Assembly (NCBI GenBank): GCA_033977485.1
Contig: CM066983.1
Location: 112,630,605-112,694,604, forward strand
Source: Hydrangea macrophylla
Lineage: Eukaryota > Streptophyta > Magnoliopsida > Cornales > Hydrangeaceae
Length of the DNA stretch: 64,000 bases
Direction: 5' to 3'
Part shown: positions 21,928 through 34,395 of the stretch, one piece after another
How positions within the stretch are numbered: the first letter of the stretch is position 1
How the letters are laid out: each line of letters opens with the position of its first letter
Position numbers and translations under genes: made by a program
The notes under the pieces: model-generated
What the model saw: the letters and a program-made list of their open reading frames with translations, nothing else
Databases searched by the model: none
What the model was told of the DNA's origin: nothing

Positions 21928-24075
21928 CTAGACGTGTTCTCTGATCACAATCTTTTCACTGAATGTGTTGATGTTGATGACCTGATCATATGAATTTTCA
22001 TCTGTGTCATTTCCTGCATCCACCATTGCCTTACTTCGTGCTGCTTGCTCGTCAAGTGATGGGGAATGGGACTTGTGATCCTTGCTTTTACCCCATACTA
22101 CTAGATATAGGCCTGCAACTATGACAATTGCTCCAAGTATCCTGTAAGGTTACAGCATTAAATATTTGCTCTTTTGGTGTATTGTTGTGGTTCAGGGGAA
22201 ATCTTTAGAGTTACCTTCCCAGAAACATTTGCTCGGCCAAAATAAAGGTGCTCATTATAGCTACAATGACCATGCTCAGTGGATTGAAAGCAGTCACAAA
22301 AACGGGGCCTCTTTCTTTCATTATTATACCTTGTATGTAATAAGCAAGACCTGAACAAACAATTCCCTGCACGTATACATTTCAAAGTAAAGAGCTTTAA
22401 ACATACTATTCTTTGATGAAGAGCTGGTTTTTCCCTGGTAATTGTCACAAGAAAATTTCATTACACTTGTAGAGAAACATTCTTGTCTACGCTAGTTAAA
22501 CATTTTACTTTAGGAAGATAGAATTTGCATAATTAACGCTATTGAAGTGAGAAGCTTTTGATGCAACTACAACCATTGACGGTCTCTCAAAGAGAGATTT
22601 GCGTGTACGCAGAAATGGTTGTAATTAGATGTGATTTGGTTGAAACATGTCCAGTTTTCGGTATTTTGATTTCTTGTCTAGGGTTGAATTCATTTTCCTG
22701 ATCATTGTTTAAAAAAAATGGCGAAAACAAGTTTTCAATGGGTTTTTTTTTTCTCCTTACACTGTAGACAGCTGCTAGGAGTTTAGTATCCCAGTTTATA
22801 GACCAGATACTGGTTTTTCCCCTCTCCATTACGAGTGCCACTATGGCTCCTTCAGCCGTTCCCAACAGGCATATCCAAGCAGTGAGAGAGAGCTCAACAG
22901 GATATGTCTTTAGCGTGATTGTCTAGAGAGAGAGAACATATGTTACGTTCTAGAATAATAATTGGGTCAAATATACTCTCATACCCGCTATTTTCCTTAG
23001 AATTTCATTTTTTGCCCTCTGTTAATGACTGCATCACTCAAGGCCATTGATTTTCACATCTATTCAAATGGAGAACAACCGATTTCAATTGTGGACAACA
23101 TTGAAGACCTTCAATTGTCATATCTATTAATGATTGTCCCTAATTGGAATCAGTTTTAAAAATCTCTAGTCTTAAGTGATACATTTGATATTAGAGGACC
23201 CAAAATGAAATTTTGGGAAAAATAGAAGGGTACCAAAGTGTATTTGAGCCAAAATATTTAGTTGTCCAGGTCTGAATGTCTGTATAGTTACTTGAAGAAC
23301 CATGAAGCAAGCCCAGCTGAAGCACCCGAGTGTGATCATGAGGGCACCCTTAATTGAATGTTGAAGATTTGTCCCAGCCGTTTTGAGTTCATGATTGCTC
23401 CTTCCGTTCTGCCAAAAGAGTTCGATGACTGGGCCTTTTACCAATGTCATGAGCATGGCTCCTGCGACTGTGGCTATGGTCCCGACTATCTTAGCTTGGC
23501 TGCGGATGCTTTTGATCTTTACCTTCTCAAGCCTTGGACAAATATTAACAAGTTCCCAGACAAACTTGTTAAGACATATTCTAGAAAACCATAAAAGGTT
23601 GTGCAAGTGTGCACATTGGTCATGTTGAATGTTTTTTGTTTTCCATTTGAAATTTTTTTTCTTAATTTTCCCCTGGAAGCGTTTTCTGCTATACTGTTAA
23701 GAGCCAAGTGACATGCATATTCTCACCTAAGGAGCCAAGCCATCAGAAAGGTTATGGCTGGAAGAATGTTGCACATAGCAGCCGCAAACGTTGCTGTTGT
23801 GTGTTTCATTCCCATATAGTATAGATTCTGGTCTATCACTGGCCTGGAGAGAGAGAGAGAGAGAGGCTTGTGAGATGCTTATTACAAGAGACTATGAGAG
23901 TTTTACAAAGGAAAATTTTGTTTCATAATTCAGGAAATTACTCCAATAAGCTCAGCAGCAATAATTTTGTGAAGATTGGGACCGTCATCTTTGGCCTTGT
24001 TTTCCTGTTGAAAATCATGTAGCTACATTTTATCAGGTAAACGAAAATATTGAACAATCACACACATATTGTGTG

Positions 24076-24124
<49 letters not shown>

Positions 24125-24361
24125 GTCCAGAATGACTGCAAAAGGAGCAATGAAGATGGTGGCGACGGCGTGGCGGTAAACGACAAAGACGTAATTGCTC
24201 ATCCCTTCATTCAGTGCAACTTTGGAAAGGATATCCATCCCAGCAAGCCCAAATTGCAAGAAAATAACAGCTACAAAAGGCTTTGCTCTATTATACAGTT
24301 TAATAATATGCTCATTTGATACTTGGTCCATCTCACTATCCAACTTCCTGGACAACTTCAC
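21928..24361 (-). CDS. WAT1-related / UMAMIT-type EamA transporter, 395 aa in 7 exons
   Basis: Exons on the - strand are 24123-24361, 23942-24004, 23727-23843, 23292-23532, 22761-22922, 22215-22366 and 21928-22141, all with GT-AG borders and consistent phases, ending in TAG. The protein begins with a short cytosolic stretch and then the first EamA repeat (residues about 28-170), including the conserved PVIDQNLYYMGMKHTTATFA block. A second EamA repeat follows (about 200-340) with the family sequence YYIQG...KERGPVFVTAFNPL and VWGK near the end. Ten membrane helices are expected, as in the family. The tail after VVWGKSKDHKS is polar. The nodulin MtN21/WAT1/UMAMIT family moves amino acids or auxin across the plasma membrane or tonoplast; the substrate here cannot be told. 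Length is typical and no lesion was found. Confidence 0.95.
24069..24121. repeat. compound TG/GA microsatellite in intron 1 of the transporter gene
   Basis: A (TG)n run is followed directly by an (AG)n run ending at the first exon-intron border. On the gene strand the intron thus starts GTCTCTCTCTC. Repeat length changes here could affect the donor context. Confidence 0.85.
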
Positions 24362-25772
24362 TTAAGAAAGAAAAATGTATTGATCAATAAGACTTAACAA
24401 GAATTTATAATGGTAGCTAGTTCTTGTTTAAGGAAAGGTGTTACAATGGGCAGATATTCTTCAACTCACTTTCATATCTGAGGACTCCACTACATCTATA
24501 AAAGCACAATAATTACTCAAAAGTCCTTGTCAGCAAACACAAGACGAAACGTCTTTGACCACCTGAACCGATTTGTTTCTCCTGTTACAACAATAATGCT
24601 TTAGAAAGCTATGATTGTAGTGCCTTTTTTGTTATTTGATTTATTTGTTCACCTGATGAGTATTGAGCCAATGGATTTGCTGTTTGTTATACCTTGAAAA
24701 GGTCCTTTAGAATGCACATTGATTGGTTCACCATACATATTTTGTCCGTTGAATACCGTATTGAAAAGATTCCCTTATTACGTGCTTATTTTGCCAAACT
24801 ATAAATGTGGAGCATTTTCGTATATATTCATGAGAACTGAAGAGTCATTATAAGTAGATTCCCTTCTTACATAGTTATTGAACTCAATGTTACTTATGCA
24901 GGATATGCATCGGTTTGAACAGAATATTCAGGTGCCCCAGCCTTGTGATCTTGAGCTAAACATCTTGAGTTCATTCTTCGGTAAGTTTTTGTTGGGAAAT
25001 ATAGTGGACGTGGATTGTTTTTGGTTGCGAATGGCTGTAAAATGACACTGATTAGAATGATTTTATCATGTTTTATATAAATGGCTTAGTTGAATATGAC
25101 GCGATATAGATGAGCAGAGTTCCACTTGTTACTTGTTCCCCCTCTTTTCATTATATTTTTTTTTTTTTTTCACTTATGGCTATTCCATGGTCAAAGAATA
25201 AGGCACTCAACTTCCATTATTTCATACTTTACAATGCTTTAATGTTGTTGTCATGTGCTTTATGCATTCGCACTTTGTCTATTCACTCCAACTCCAAATT
25301 GAAATCGCATTACTTTTATATCCTGAATCTGTCTATACCCCACTTGGGTTTATACGCTGAAACACTTTACGTTCCTTTTAAAAATTCAAAGTTTTAAGCT
25401 TCTCTGTGGATTTTTGTAAACCCAAACAGACCATAGTGCAGTGCAAGAGCAGGAATGCTTTACGTGCAAAATAGATTATGTTTTTATGAAAATATGAAAT
25501 GATACACATGCAATTGAGCTCACTGCGTATTTAATTAAAACCGTGTTAGTTGGTCCAACAAACTTAATTTATAGTATCAATCTTTGGCTCTGCTAATCTC
25601 TTTTCCCCTTGGCAAAAGATTGTAGGATTGCTTAAACCTAATTCAGGCAATTGAGTGCACTTCTGCATGTTTAATTTAAAGCGTGTTAGTTAGGGGTGGA
25701 GTCGTGATTTTTGGTCAGGGGCCTACGCTAAAAAGGGGTTCGGGGGCAGCGCCTCGGAGGCGATTTTTTTAG
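24362..25772. other. intergenic DNA upstream of the transporter gene
   Basis: No full gene was recognised. It contains the promoter side of the - strand transporter, in which I could not place a TATA box confidently, and one isolated exon-like segment at 24901-24980 (see findings). Confidence 0.4.
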
Positions 25773-25971
25773 GTCCACTTATACATAATTATGTGTAGAA
25801 TTATGCGTAGAATTAGAAACCAAGCCCTATTTATAGATATGGGCAATTTTATTTGGTCTACTTATACATAATTATGTGTAGAATTATATGTAGGAATTAG
25901 AAATCATGCCCTTCCTATACTATATGGGGGATGTTTTTGGGGTCTACTTATATATAATTATGTTTGGAATT
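25773..25971. repeat. tandem repeat, unit about 84 bp, 2.4 copies
   Basis: Copies start GTCCACTTATACATAATTA (25773), GTCTACTTATACATAATTA (25857) and GTCTACTTATATATAATTA (about 25942). They share internal TGTAGAATTA motifs. Confidence 0.8.
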
Positions 25972-26012
25972 GATTTTTTGTTTTAATATGTTCTCTTATT
26001 AATGTGTGTGTG

Positions 26013-26043
<31 letters not shown>

Positions 26044-27904
26044 TTTTGAGGGGGGCCTTAAAAAGAAATATAAAAATTCTAAAATTAAAATTTTAATTTT
26101 TTAAATTTCAGGAGGAGCCTGGGCCCACCTTGACCCACCTTCCCTCCACCATTGGTGGTAGTTATAATTTACTTATAAGTTAATTAGCAAGACATGACAT
26201 GTTGGTCCAATAAACATGAAATGTTGGTCCAATAAATTTAGTTTAAGCAATCCTACAATATCGTGTTTTTATCCGTGCTTAAATAATATACTCCTAAAAA
26301 TTAAACAGTTTTCAAAACATTATTGTATCCTAAGAAAGAAAAAAATGGGAGGAAATTCACAGACTTCAAAACTTTCCGTTTATTTCCCATTATATTTTCT
26401 TTTCCTTTCCATTTTCCTCACCACTTTCCTTGATACCAAATATAGGAAAACATTTTCCTTTGTGTTCCTTTCTTTTCCCACTCACTAAATCTGTAAACAA
26501 GAGGAGTCTTTTTTGAGGGTACGTATGTTGTCATCAGCAAGTTGTTCAAACGTCCACACATCTTTCACGTAGTGCTGTAAAGTACATATTGGGAAATGTT
26601 AACCAGCCTCCAGTATAAACTTTCTAGTAAGCCATGGAGAGCGTGAGAAGGCGCCTGAATGGTTGTTAGGGAAAAAAAACAAGAAAATTTGTTTTTTTTT
26701 TCCCCTTTATATACACGTAACTGTAAGTAGCCTTTCATGTTTATTACTTGTACACAAGTCACTCTTATATTATCTTTGGGTTTAAACAGAGAAGAAAAAA
26801 AAGGAGTTTTTCCTTTGTATATCTTTTATATTGCCCTTCATGTTTCTTGTACACAAGTCACTCTTAAATTTTGGCTTTACACTCGAAAGAAAAGGCAACG
26901 GTTGTGCTTGTAAACTTATACTTGGATTTTCGCACATTGGAAATTTATAATTAAGGTAGAAGAAGTTATTTAAACTAAAGTCACTTATGCTTAAGGTTAA
27001 CTGGAGGCCGAATGAAAGAACTAAAATGCAAGTGTTTCGAATATATTTTGAAGGTCCTCCCTCAAAACCAGTAAGTAATTTTAATTCAAAATCAAAGAAA
27101 TGTGAGTTTTTATGTAGCCTTCTATGAACTCGTTCTTTTTGTGCCTCATTGTTTTCAAATTTCAGCTAAAACAAATGAACGCTTACTTTGCACTTTGATT
27201 CTTTGAATACAAACTGACAAGTTGGAATGGTTGAGGCCAAGTAGTTGTGCCTAATTAATTTGTTCACCTGCAAGGCTGCAATCAATGGCCTTGTGGTGAA
27301 TGAACTTCTAATTCATTTGATCTGTATAAGCGAGGGTAAGATTTTGATTACAAAAGATCCTAACAAAACTCCAGCAAATCCTATTGAATGCAATTTTCTA
27401 GTAAAAATAAAATAAAAAGAAAAAATGGTCCTATTTGAGGCATGTCACAATTCATTATCTTTCAAGAATTCAATGTTATCCATCAGAAAATAGCCAGAGT
27501 CTGTTCAATGTGGTATCCCACCTCTTCAACAGACCCGATTTGAAAAAAATGTGGTTGTAAAACTGAGATAACAAGTCACTTTTAGTGCTTGAAATGAAAT
27601 ATACCATATAGTATCATTTTCTCCCAGTTACCTTCCTTTTGGATTCTAGTCATTCCTTGCGTTGAATCATAACACATTTGGGTCTCTCTCTGATCTTATA
27701 CAATAATTTTTGTAAAATACAATAGAAGCCACACAAGTGAATTTGGCTTCGCTACTTTGTATCTATTCAAAGCTATCCATCGCATGACTTATTCAAGTAC
27801 TTTCAAGAATTTTCCTCAACAATTCCTACTCTTCTCGCCCTCATGTCGGAGACATGTGCTTTTAGTTTAGTAACTAGGTGTACAAAATGTGTTTTTAAGT
27901 CATT
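25972..27904. other. intergenic DNA, nothing coding recognised
   Basis: It holds a TG microsatellite running into a T-run of about 20 (about 26004-26047) and a duplicated TGTTGGTCCAATAAA motif near 26199-26235. Short open frames are AT-rich and unsupported. Confidence 0.5.
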
Positions 27905-30900
27905 TTACCAACCTGCCCAGCCATCCCCCTTACTGGACGCGCCTTTCGAGGATTCTTCTTTCTTGTTATCTTTAGAATCCCAATCATCCCAAGACCCCGA
28001 GCTGACAGAATTAGAATGCCCGCCAGACGAGGGCTGTCCTCCTCCAGAATTCCATCCTTCTGACTCCTGAGCAAAATCCCGATAATGCCCATTTCTATCG
28101 GTTTCATTTTGTTGCCAGCCATCGGTGTTCCAGCTGACACCACCTTCTTTGGCGTATTCTTCGACCTTCTGGGAAGCCATTGCCATGACCCCTTTCATAA
28201 TACCCCATGTCTTCTGTCCAATCTCAGTTGTTTTTGCAGTGACAACGGTGACAGTTTCATTCACCTTGTGATCGTAGCCACCTTCTCTCACCTACAAAAG
28301 ATATTTAGTCATTATTTCATATATGTCGGTAAGGTCTATTTATACATATTTGATAATAAGATATGGTGTCAAATTAGGTTTATTTAAGAACAATATTATC
28401 TTTAGGATTAATATTTATACATTTTGGTGTCTATCAATAAGATATGGTGTCAAATTGAGTTTGCAACACACTTAATTGGGGTGTGGGCTTAAGACTACAT
28501 TTGGGCTAAAATATCCCGTGTACTAAAAATATTCTCAGATTTTGGGGTGGGCTAGATTATATTTGGGTTAAAATATCACTTGTACTATTTGTTTTTTTTC
28601 AAATTTGAGGGCGCTAAACTACAATTGGACTAGAATATCACATGTACTAAAAGGGGGCAGGGGGGCTACTAGTGGCTCCGCCCTTGCAACTAGCGTTTTC
28701 AAAAGTAGGCCCTACCTAGTATTCAATCCAGAAAAATGCCAAACTAATTGTACTATCACAATCTCCCAAACTCAAAGTTTTAGTATTGCACTGTTGAACT
28801 AGATCATATTTCTAATTCATATCGCACTTTGAACTTATCACTACGGAGAATTTTAGGCATAAAGCTTTAAGACTTAAAAATGACGGTTCTACACATGTCC
28901 AGGATGTGTCTGAAATTCAGGAAGGAAAAAAAAAACAATTAAAAGAATGGACACCCTTTCCACGTGTCTGACTCTTATACGTCGGCCCAACTAGTGTATG
29001 TGCTTAATAGGGAACGCTAGTATATATGTGGGAGAAGTAAGACTTAATTGGTGGAGAATGGCAGGAATATTCTATAGCTGGTAGCAGGAAGCAGGAAAGT
29101 CAGTGAAATGCTTTTGGAAATATTACCAGCGATTTTTTAAGGTGTTATTATGTTTCATTTTAAGGCCAAAAGGAAACAGAAGCAATATATTTGAGTAAGA
29201 CTTGATTGCTTAGAGTTTTGGTTTAGGAAGAAATGGATATGGGGCAGTGCAGTGAAAATCAACTGGAACATTTGGGGTGCTAGGTTGAGCATTTCAAGGA
29301 GGAAGGTGATTGGCCTTGTCAAACAGGATGTTAAAAGGTATCATATAGCTAGGCTAAACGTGGAAAAAAGGATTAAACGAAAATAAGAAGAAACTAGAAG
29401 AAATGTATATTAAAGAAAACAAGATAAAATAGAAGCAGCTAGACATGATGCTTAGCTTCTACAGAAAGTATACCTAGATAAGAGTTGCATCACACCATTT
29501 CAAAAAAGCTTGCTAAAGTCATTAAACTTTTCCATATTGGATTGAAAGTGCTCACACCCATGTGTGTGTATGAGCAGGCTTCTAGGGACTCCTAATTCTA
29601 AAACACAATAACAAAGATCAAAAGCTTAGCTTGATCCAAAAATACAACCCCTGGACTTATTAATATAGTAACGCCGAACCAAAATATGCTTACTCCAATA
29701 TCATTGAAAAACACATCTTCAACCAATAGCAAACTAAACCCAAACGAAAATCGTAAACAATAAAACTGTGAGTTTAAGAGGTCCCAAATAGGCCTTACCT
29801 TGAAATCCAACAAATTTTCATAAATCGGTTCTTCTTGAAATTTGCTCTTATATGTAATTTTAAATTTCTTATGGATTAGATTCAACTTTGTCAAGGCCTC
29901 TTACCGTTACTGAATCCTTATCAGTCATCACATTGGACTAAGTCATTGACTAGTTATTTTTACTCAAACTATTTCTACGCCGCGCTGATGCAACAAAACT
30001 CTAAGCAAGCAAGTCTTACTCAAATATTTGCTTCTGCTTCCTTTTATTTGCATCAAACCAACCATTCAATAAATAAAACAAGGATACATCAGAATGTCAC
30101 TAACAAGATATGATTACTATTCTTATTCTCTAGTGCCATGAACAAAGAGGAACTTTAAGTCGAAGGAGGAAAAAGTACAGGCTTTTGTAGTAAATTATAA
30201 GCCAATTTTAGATGTAAAAACCAGTGAGCCTAGAAAGGTAGTTGTCCATGTAACCTCTAAGGCTCTCCCCTATTCAACATAGAAATTCAAGAACTCTTGA
30301 TAAAGTTTGCATCAAGGTCAAGGCAGAACAAAATTATCTACAAGGCTATAACATTTACGCTTTTACCATGCTAATTCTTATCGTTATTCTAGTAAATCAT
30401 TGTTGTAGCGTGGGACAACCATAATCAGGAGATCAAAACTATGAATTGCAAACAATAACAACAGCATGCCAAGCATGAAAATAGAGGAGTCATCATGAGA
30501 AGAACAAATAGAATAGGCCACTGCATATAAACTGATCAATGTCTATCCTTAAGTTCAATTATTTTGCACAATCAGTTCAATGTCTACTCTTATTAAGTTC
30601 AATTATTTTGCATAATCGGTTCAATATAACAAACTTCCTTGGCTAATGGAAAATCGGTGCAATATTATATCAATTAAAAATCTTTCATCTCAAGGTTGGA
30701 TTTCACCTTCGCAGCAATTGGAATTATGTCCTCACATTTCAACTATGTCACCTACCTAAGCCTACCGTATGCACCACATTTTGAAGAATAGAGCATAGGA
30801 GGTTCCCATACATATCCGCAATTCATTTTCCAGGTAAGATTACGAAGAATAAAAAAAAAAGTGTTTTACTTAAAATCCCTTCAAAATACACCAACTTTAG

Positions 30901-32246
30901 AACTGACATATTGAAGGAAAAAGAAACTGTCAACTTGTTGCTATGATAGAAGATATGAATCGAATATGACGACTTAAACACACAGCGGAAAAGAAGTCAT
31001 ATAATACTTGCTACCATTGACCGAGAACATTGCCATAAGATTGGAACCAAGAATCCACACACCAATATCAATCAATAATTTTCCACAGCCGTGTAATTAA
31101 GTATGTAATAGGGAAAAAGTTGAAAATTTGACTATCGAAATGAGAAATCAGAACTCCCTGGTATTTTATTTTGGGTTCTAAGAACGAGCATTAAAAAAAA
31201 ATGAAAAAGCCAAATACCTTGGAAGTGAGCTCCTTTGTGCCTGCTTGAACAACACTGGCCGCAGACTGAGCTGCAGATGCAGCAACCATGGATAGCCTAC
31301 CGAATCCCTATTATAACACAAAGCATACACAGAAAAGGTCAATCATTCCCTTCTGTTCCGTGGCTACTAAACCACATATATACACATACATACAAATATA
31401 TATATATACATATATATATATCTATGTGTGTGTGTATGTAAACATATATATATATATATACACCTGAGTAACAGCAGAAAAAACATCGGGTTCAGGAATA
31501 TTATTTCGAGTCACTGGAGCAGGAGTTGATCCAAATCCAACGTATTTCCCTCCTTGCGAGGGTGGTAAACCTTCAGGCCTCGAATCATTCTCCGCCATCT
31601 TCCTCGAGAAAAAGCTTTCCTTGTTCGCCGCCGACGCCTCCAATTGCGAACGCGTGTATATATCGCCATTAGACCTCGACCGCGACGGCGTACCACCAAC
31701 TCCACCGCCGCCCCTAAAATCGCCCACCGTCTGGTTACGCCTCATATCTGATCTAAACCCTCCATCATCCTCATTATTGTCCCAACTATCCCACCCTCCA
31801 CCTCCGCCGCCGCTCAACGGCGGTTTCTTCTTGCTGGACGCCCCCAACCCCAAGCCCAAGGGTTCTTTGACCACCGGTGGGTCCCGCCATGGCCGACCTT
31901 CGGCTAGGGCTTGGATTCGGTCCCGGTACACGGACGCTGCATTGGTGTTGTACTTTGTGATAACATCGGTCTCTTTGGGGACGCCATACTGGTTGAGGAA
32001 GTGGTTAAGCTGTTCATTGCCGCCGGACTCCATCTTCTTGAGCTGGATCTCGGACCAGGAGTCCATGGTGACGGATCGAACGAAGCTGATGTGGACGCCG
32101 AGGCCACGGTGCTTGCCGGAGCACTCTAAGCACATGAAGACGCCGTAGGAAACCGACGCCCATTGGGGGTTCTTTTGGGAGCAATCGACGCATGTTTTGT
32201 TGCCCGATTGTGATTGCAGGTCTCGGAGGCGTCTCGATGCGGCCAT
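27905..32246 (-). CDS. ARF GTPase-activating protein, AGD6/AGD7 type, 419 aa in 3 exons
   Basis: Exons on the - strand are 31464-32246, 31218-31307 and 27905-28291, all with GT-AG borders and phase 0 junctions, ending in TAA. Residues 1-120 form the ArfGAP domain. The zinc finger is C19-x2-C22-x16-C39-x2-C42, followed by [13 protein letters not shown] with the arginine finger at R47. A Gly/Ser-rich linker ([13 protein letters not shown]) follows. The middle ([19 protein letters not shown], then [20 protein letters not shown]) and the Trp/Asp-rich tail (GSWDDWD, GDGWAGW) match the plant ARFGAP1-like group (Arabidopsis AGD6, AGD7; yeast Gcs1). The family speeds GTP hydrolysis on ARF1 at the Golgi and helps COPI vesicle traffic. 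Length is slightly below the usual 450-460 residues, mainly in the linker. All key residues are present. Confidence 0.95.
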
Positions 32247-32316
32247 TGCGATCCGATCGGTGTAGATCCGGAGCGTTGGAATTGGATCTGTGGGTGGGGG
32301 GTATGCAATAAATTAA

Positions 32317-32356
<40 letters not shown>

Positions 32357-32438
32357 GAGACAAAGAGAGGGTGGTTAAATCACTGGGGGGAGAGGTGAGT
32401 ATTTCGATTTTCCGATGACCGGAGAAAAGGATACATCT

Positions 32439-32469
<31 letters not shown>

Positions 32470-32470
32470 T
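32247..32470 (-). promoter_or_regulatory. 5' UTR/promoter-proximal GA repeats of the ARF-GAP gene
   Basis: Two long GA tracts (about 32321-32353 and 32440-32465; CT on the gene strand) lie 75-220 bp upstream of the start codon. This resembles the CT-rich 5' UTR of the TDBD gene. Such tracts are frequent in plant 5' UTRs and can bind GAGA-binding BPC factors; that role is inferred. Confidence 0.5.
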
Positions 32471-33129
32471 CCGGGACAATCCTTCTCTTTCAGGGAAAAG
32501 GGAAGAACCGAAGAAGAAAATTTGTGCGGATCTCCCACCCTGTCAAAACGTGTGGGGCTAATGCTCTCCTTGTCAATGTAAATCCATTAATTTATCATTT
32601 TTCTTCTTCCTGTTATTTTTTTTTTTGGGTTAATTTATCATTTTTAATGTACTTGCTACTCCTTTCGTCCTTTTTTTAATCATATATTCTATTTTAGGAT
32701 GTTCCAAAATTAGTGTCTATTTTCCTTAATTAGTATACAATTTTTATTTATTTTTCAAAACTACGCTTCTTTGAAATTTACACCAAGACAAAACTAAAAA
32801 AATTATTGTAATGATTAGGGGCAATTGTGGAAAATAAATGTAGATTCTTTTTATCCCCTTAATAAGTTAAGTTCCCAAAAATAGACTCAAATAAAAGAAC
32901 GAAGGGAGTACAATTGTTTGTGCCTTTTCATCTCTCTCTCTGTTTTTTCTTTAATTACAAGATCTATTGTTAGTCCATCCATTTCATTTTATATCTCGTT
33001 TGTCAAATGTAATTCCCTTTCTTTCTTCCTTTTTTTCTCTGCTGTTAGGTTTTTTAATCAACTAAGGTTTGTTTGTTTGTTTGTTTTTTTTTTTTTTTTT
33101 GTGAGCAAAAATTGCATCAAATAAAGCCA
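32471..33129. other. intergenic DNA, no gene seen
   Basis: AT-rich sequence with T-runs near 32610 and 33085. No coding evidence was found on either strand. Confidence 0.5.
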
Positions 33130-33830
33130 AATGAAAAATAACTAATGGACACGTACCCTTCCAAACCCTCAAACATTTGAACAACCACCACTCAATAAGG
33201 CCAACTCATGTGCCACTGCGACCATTTTTTCTCGTGTGCTGAATACATCACATCCCACCATCCTCCATAAGCCTTCTGATACTATCAATGGCATGGCCCG
33301 ATGGAGCCAACTAGTAATCACCAAACCGAAACCCCTCCACCACATTCGCGGAATCTAATTCGATAATCATGTATCTCTAAACAATAATGTTAGACGCACA
33401 CAAAATTTCACACAAATTTTCATAAAAAATAATTCTGACCCTTGATTTTAGTGGCTCTCCATGTGGGGAATATATGAGTCACACATAAAATCCACCAGGA
33501 TCAAGGTTCAGAATTATTTTATATGATATAGTGTATAAAATTTTGTGCGAAACTAGCTTTTACTCATCTCTAAAACCCTTATCCACAGCAGCTACAACAT
33601 TCTCACAAGTACTGTACATTCAGATGTGAAGATGTCAAGAAAGCAAGAAGCACTACATTCCCCGATCTATCCCGCACCACACCACCAAAGCCCACTGCCC
33701 CGCCCTCAACAAAAGTTGCACCATTCGAATTAAGCTTCAACACGCCCATCAAAGGAGGTACCCATCTGTCCACCACCTCCAACGGCATACTGATTTCATT
33801 GAGATACGAGTGAATTGCATGCCTAATAAC
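33130..33830 (-). pseudogene. LINE/plant RNase H-like domain (RVT_3) remnant, split by a MITE
   Basis: On the - strand, residues such as RWVPPLMGVLKLNSNGA, GGVVRDRSGNVVLLA and, in another frame, ENVVAAVDKGFRDE match the RNase H-like domain found at the end of plant non-LTR retrotransposons and related nuclear proteins. The first Asp of the active-site block reads Asn (LNSNGA). A frameshift occurs near 33605. The domain end, with VAHELA, resumes below 33370, past a 184 bp MITE insertion. No reverse transcriptase was found next to it. This is a dead fragment. Confidence 0.7.
33382..33565. mobile_element. MULE-type MITE, 184 bp, with 9 bp target duplication
   Basis: Inverted termini share CGCAC(AC)AAAATTT near both ends; the right end, reverse complemented, starts GAGTAAAAGCTAG. 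A further inverted block, AATAATTCTGA(A/C)CCTTGAT, continues inward. The perfect 9 bp ATCTCTAAA lies at 33373-33381 and 33566-33574. It interrupts the RNase H remnant. Confidence 0.85.
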
Positions 33831-34395
33831 TAATTTAATTTCTTCACATCCAAAAGTTAAATCCACTTTAAAGAAAATTGTTATCCTCTCATGTCTAATA
33901 CTGCGAGTCGTCTTTTTTTTTTTTTTTTTAATATGAGAACCTAACAGGCATATCATAAGACAATTTTCTGTTTTCATAATGTAATGACTTTTGTATCTAG
34001 AAATCGTTTTCATAATGCATTGAATTTTGTTAAAGAAATCATATGTCATAGCCACTTTTCTGTTTTCATAATGTAACGACTTTTGTATTTAGAAATTGTT
34101 TTCACAATGCATTGACTTTTGTGTGACAAATCATATTTTATTTGAATGAAAGATAGGTACTGCTTTTGTACACAAGGTCAACGTGGATAGTAAGGGATGT
34201 AAATTGTACATTTTCAAAATTGTGAATGAAGTACTTATATTTGTAAGATATATCATAAAAGGTCGCTCTTAATTAACTAGGAGTGCTAAAGGTTTCCAAA
34301 TTTGTATCATGTTTCATTCGAAGTTATTTAAAGTGAATTTTATGTTTTGGAAATCAAATTTAAAAAATATGACATTATTTTTGGTTAATTATTTA

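Noticed and set aside
23938..24006. Apparent one-base frameshift in exon 2 of the transporter
   Set aside because: Recounting the exon as 63 bp (phase 1 start, phase 2 end) restores the frame through PVIDQN; the first count had an extra base.
31621..32148. 175-residue open frame on the + strand
   Set aside because: Antisense shadow of the first ARF-GAP exon, in GC-rich coding DNA.
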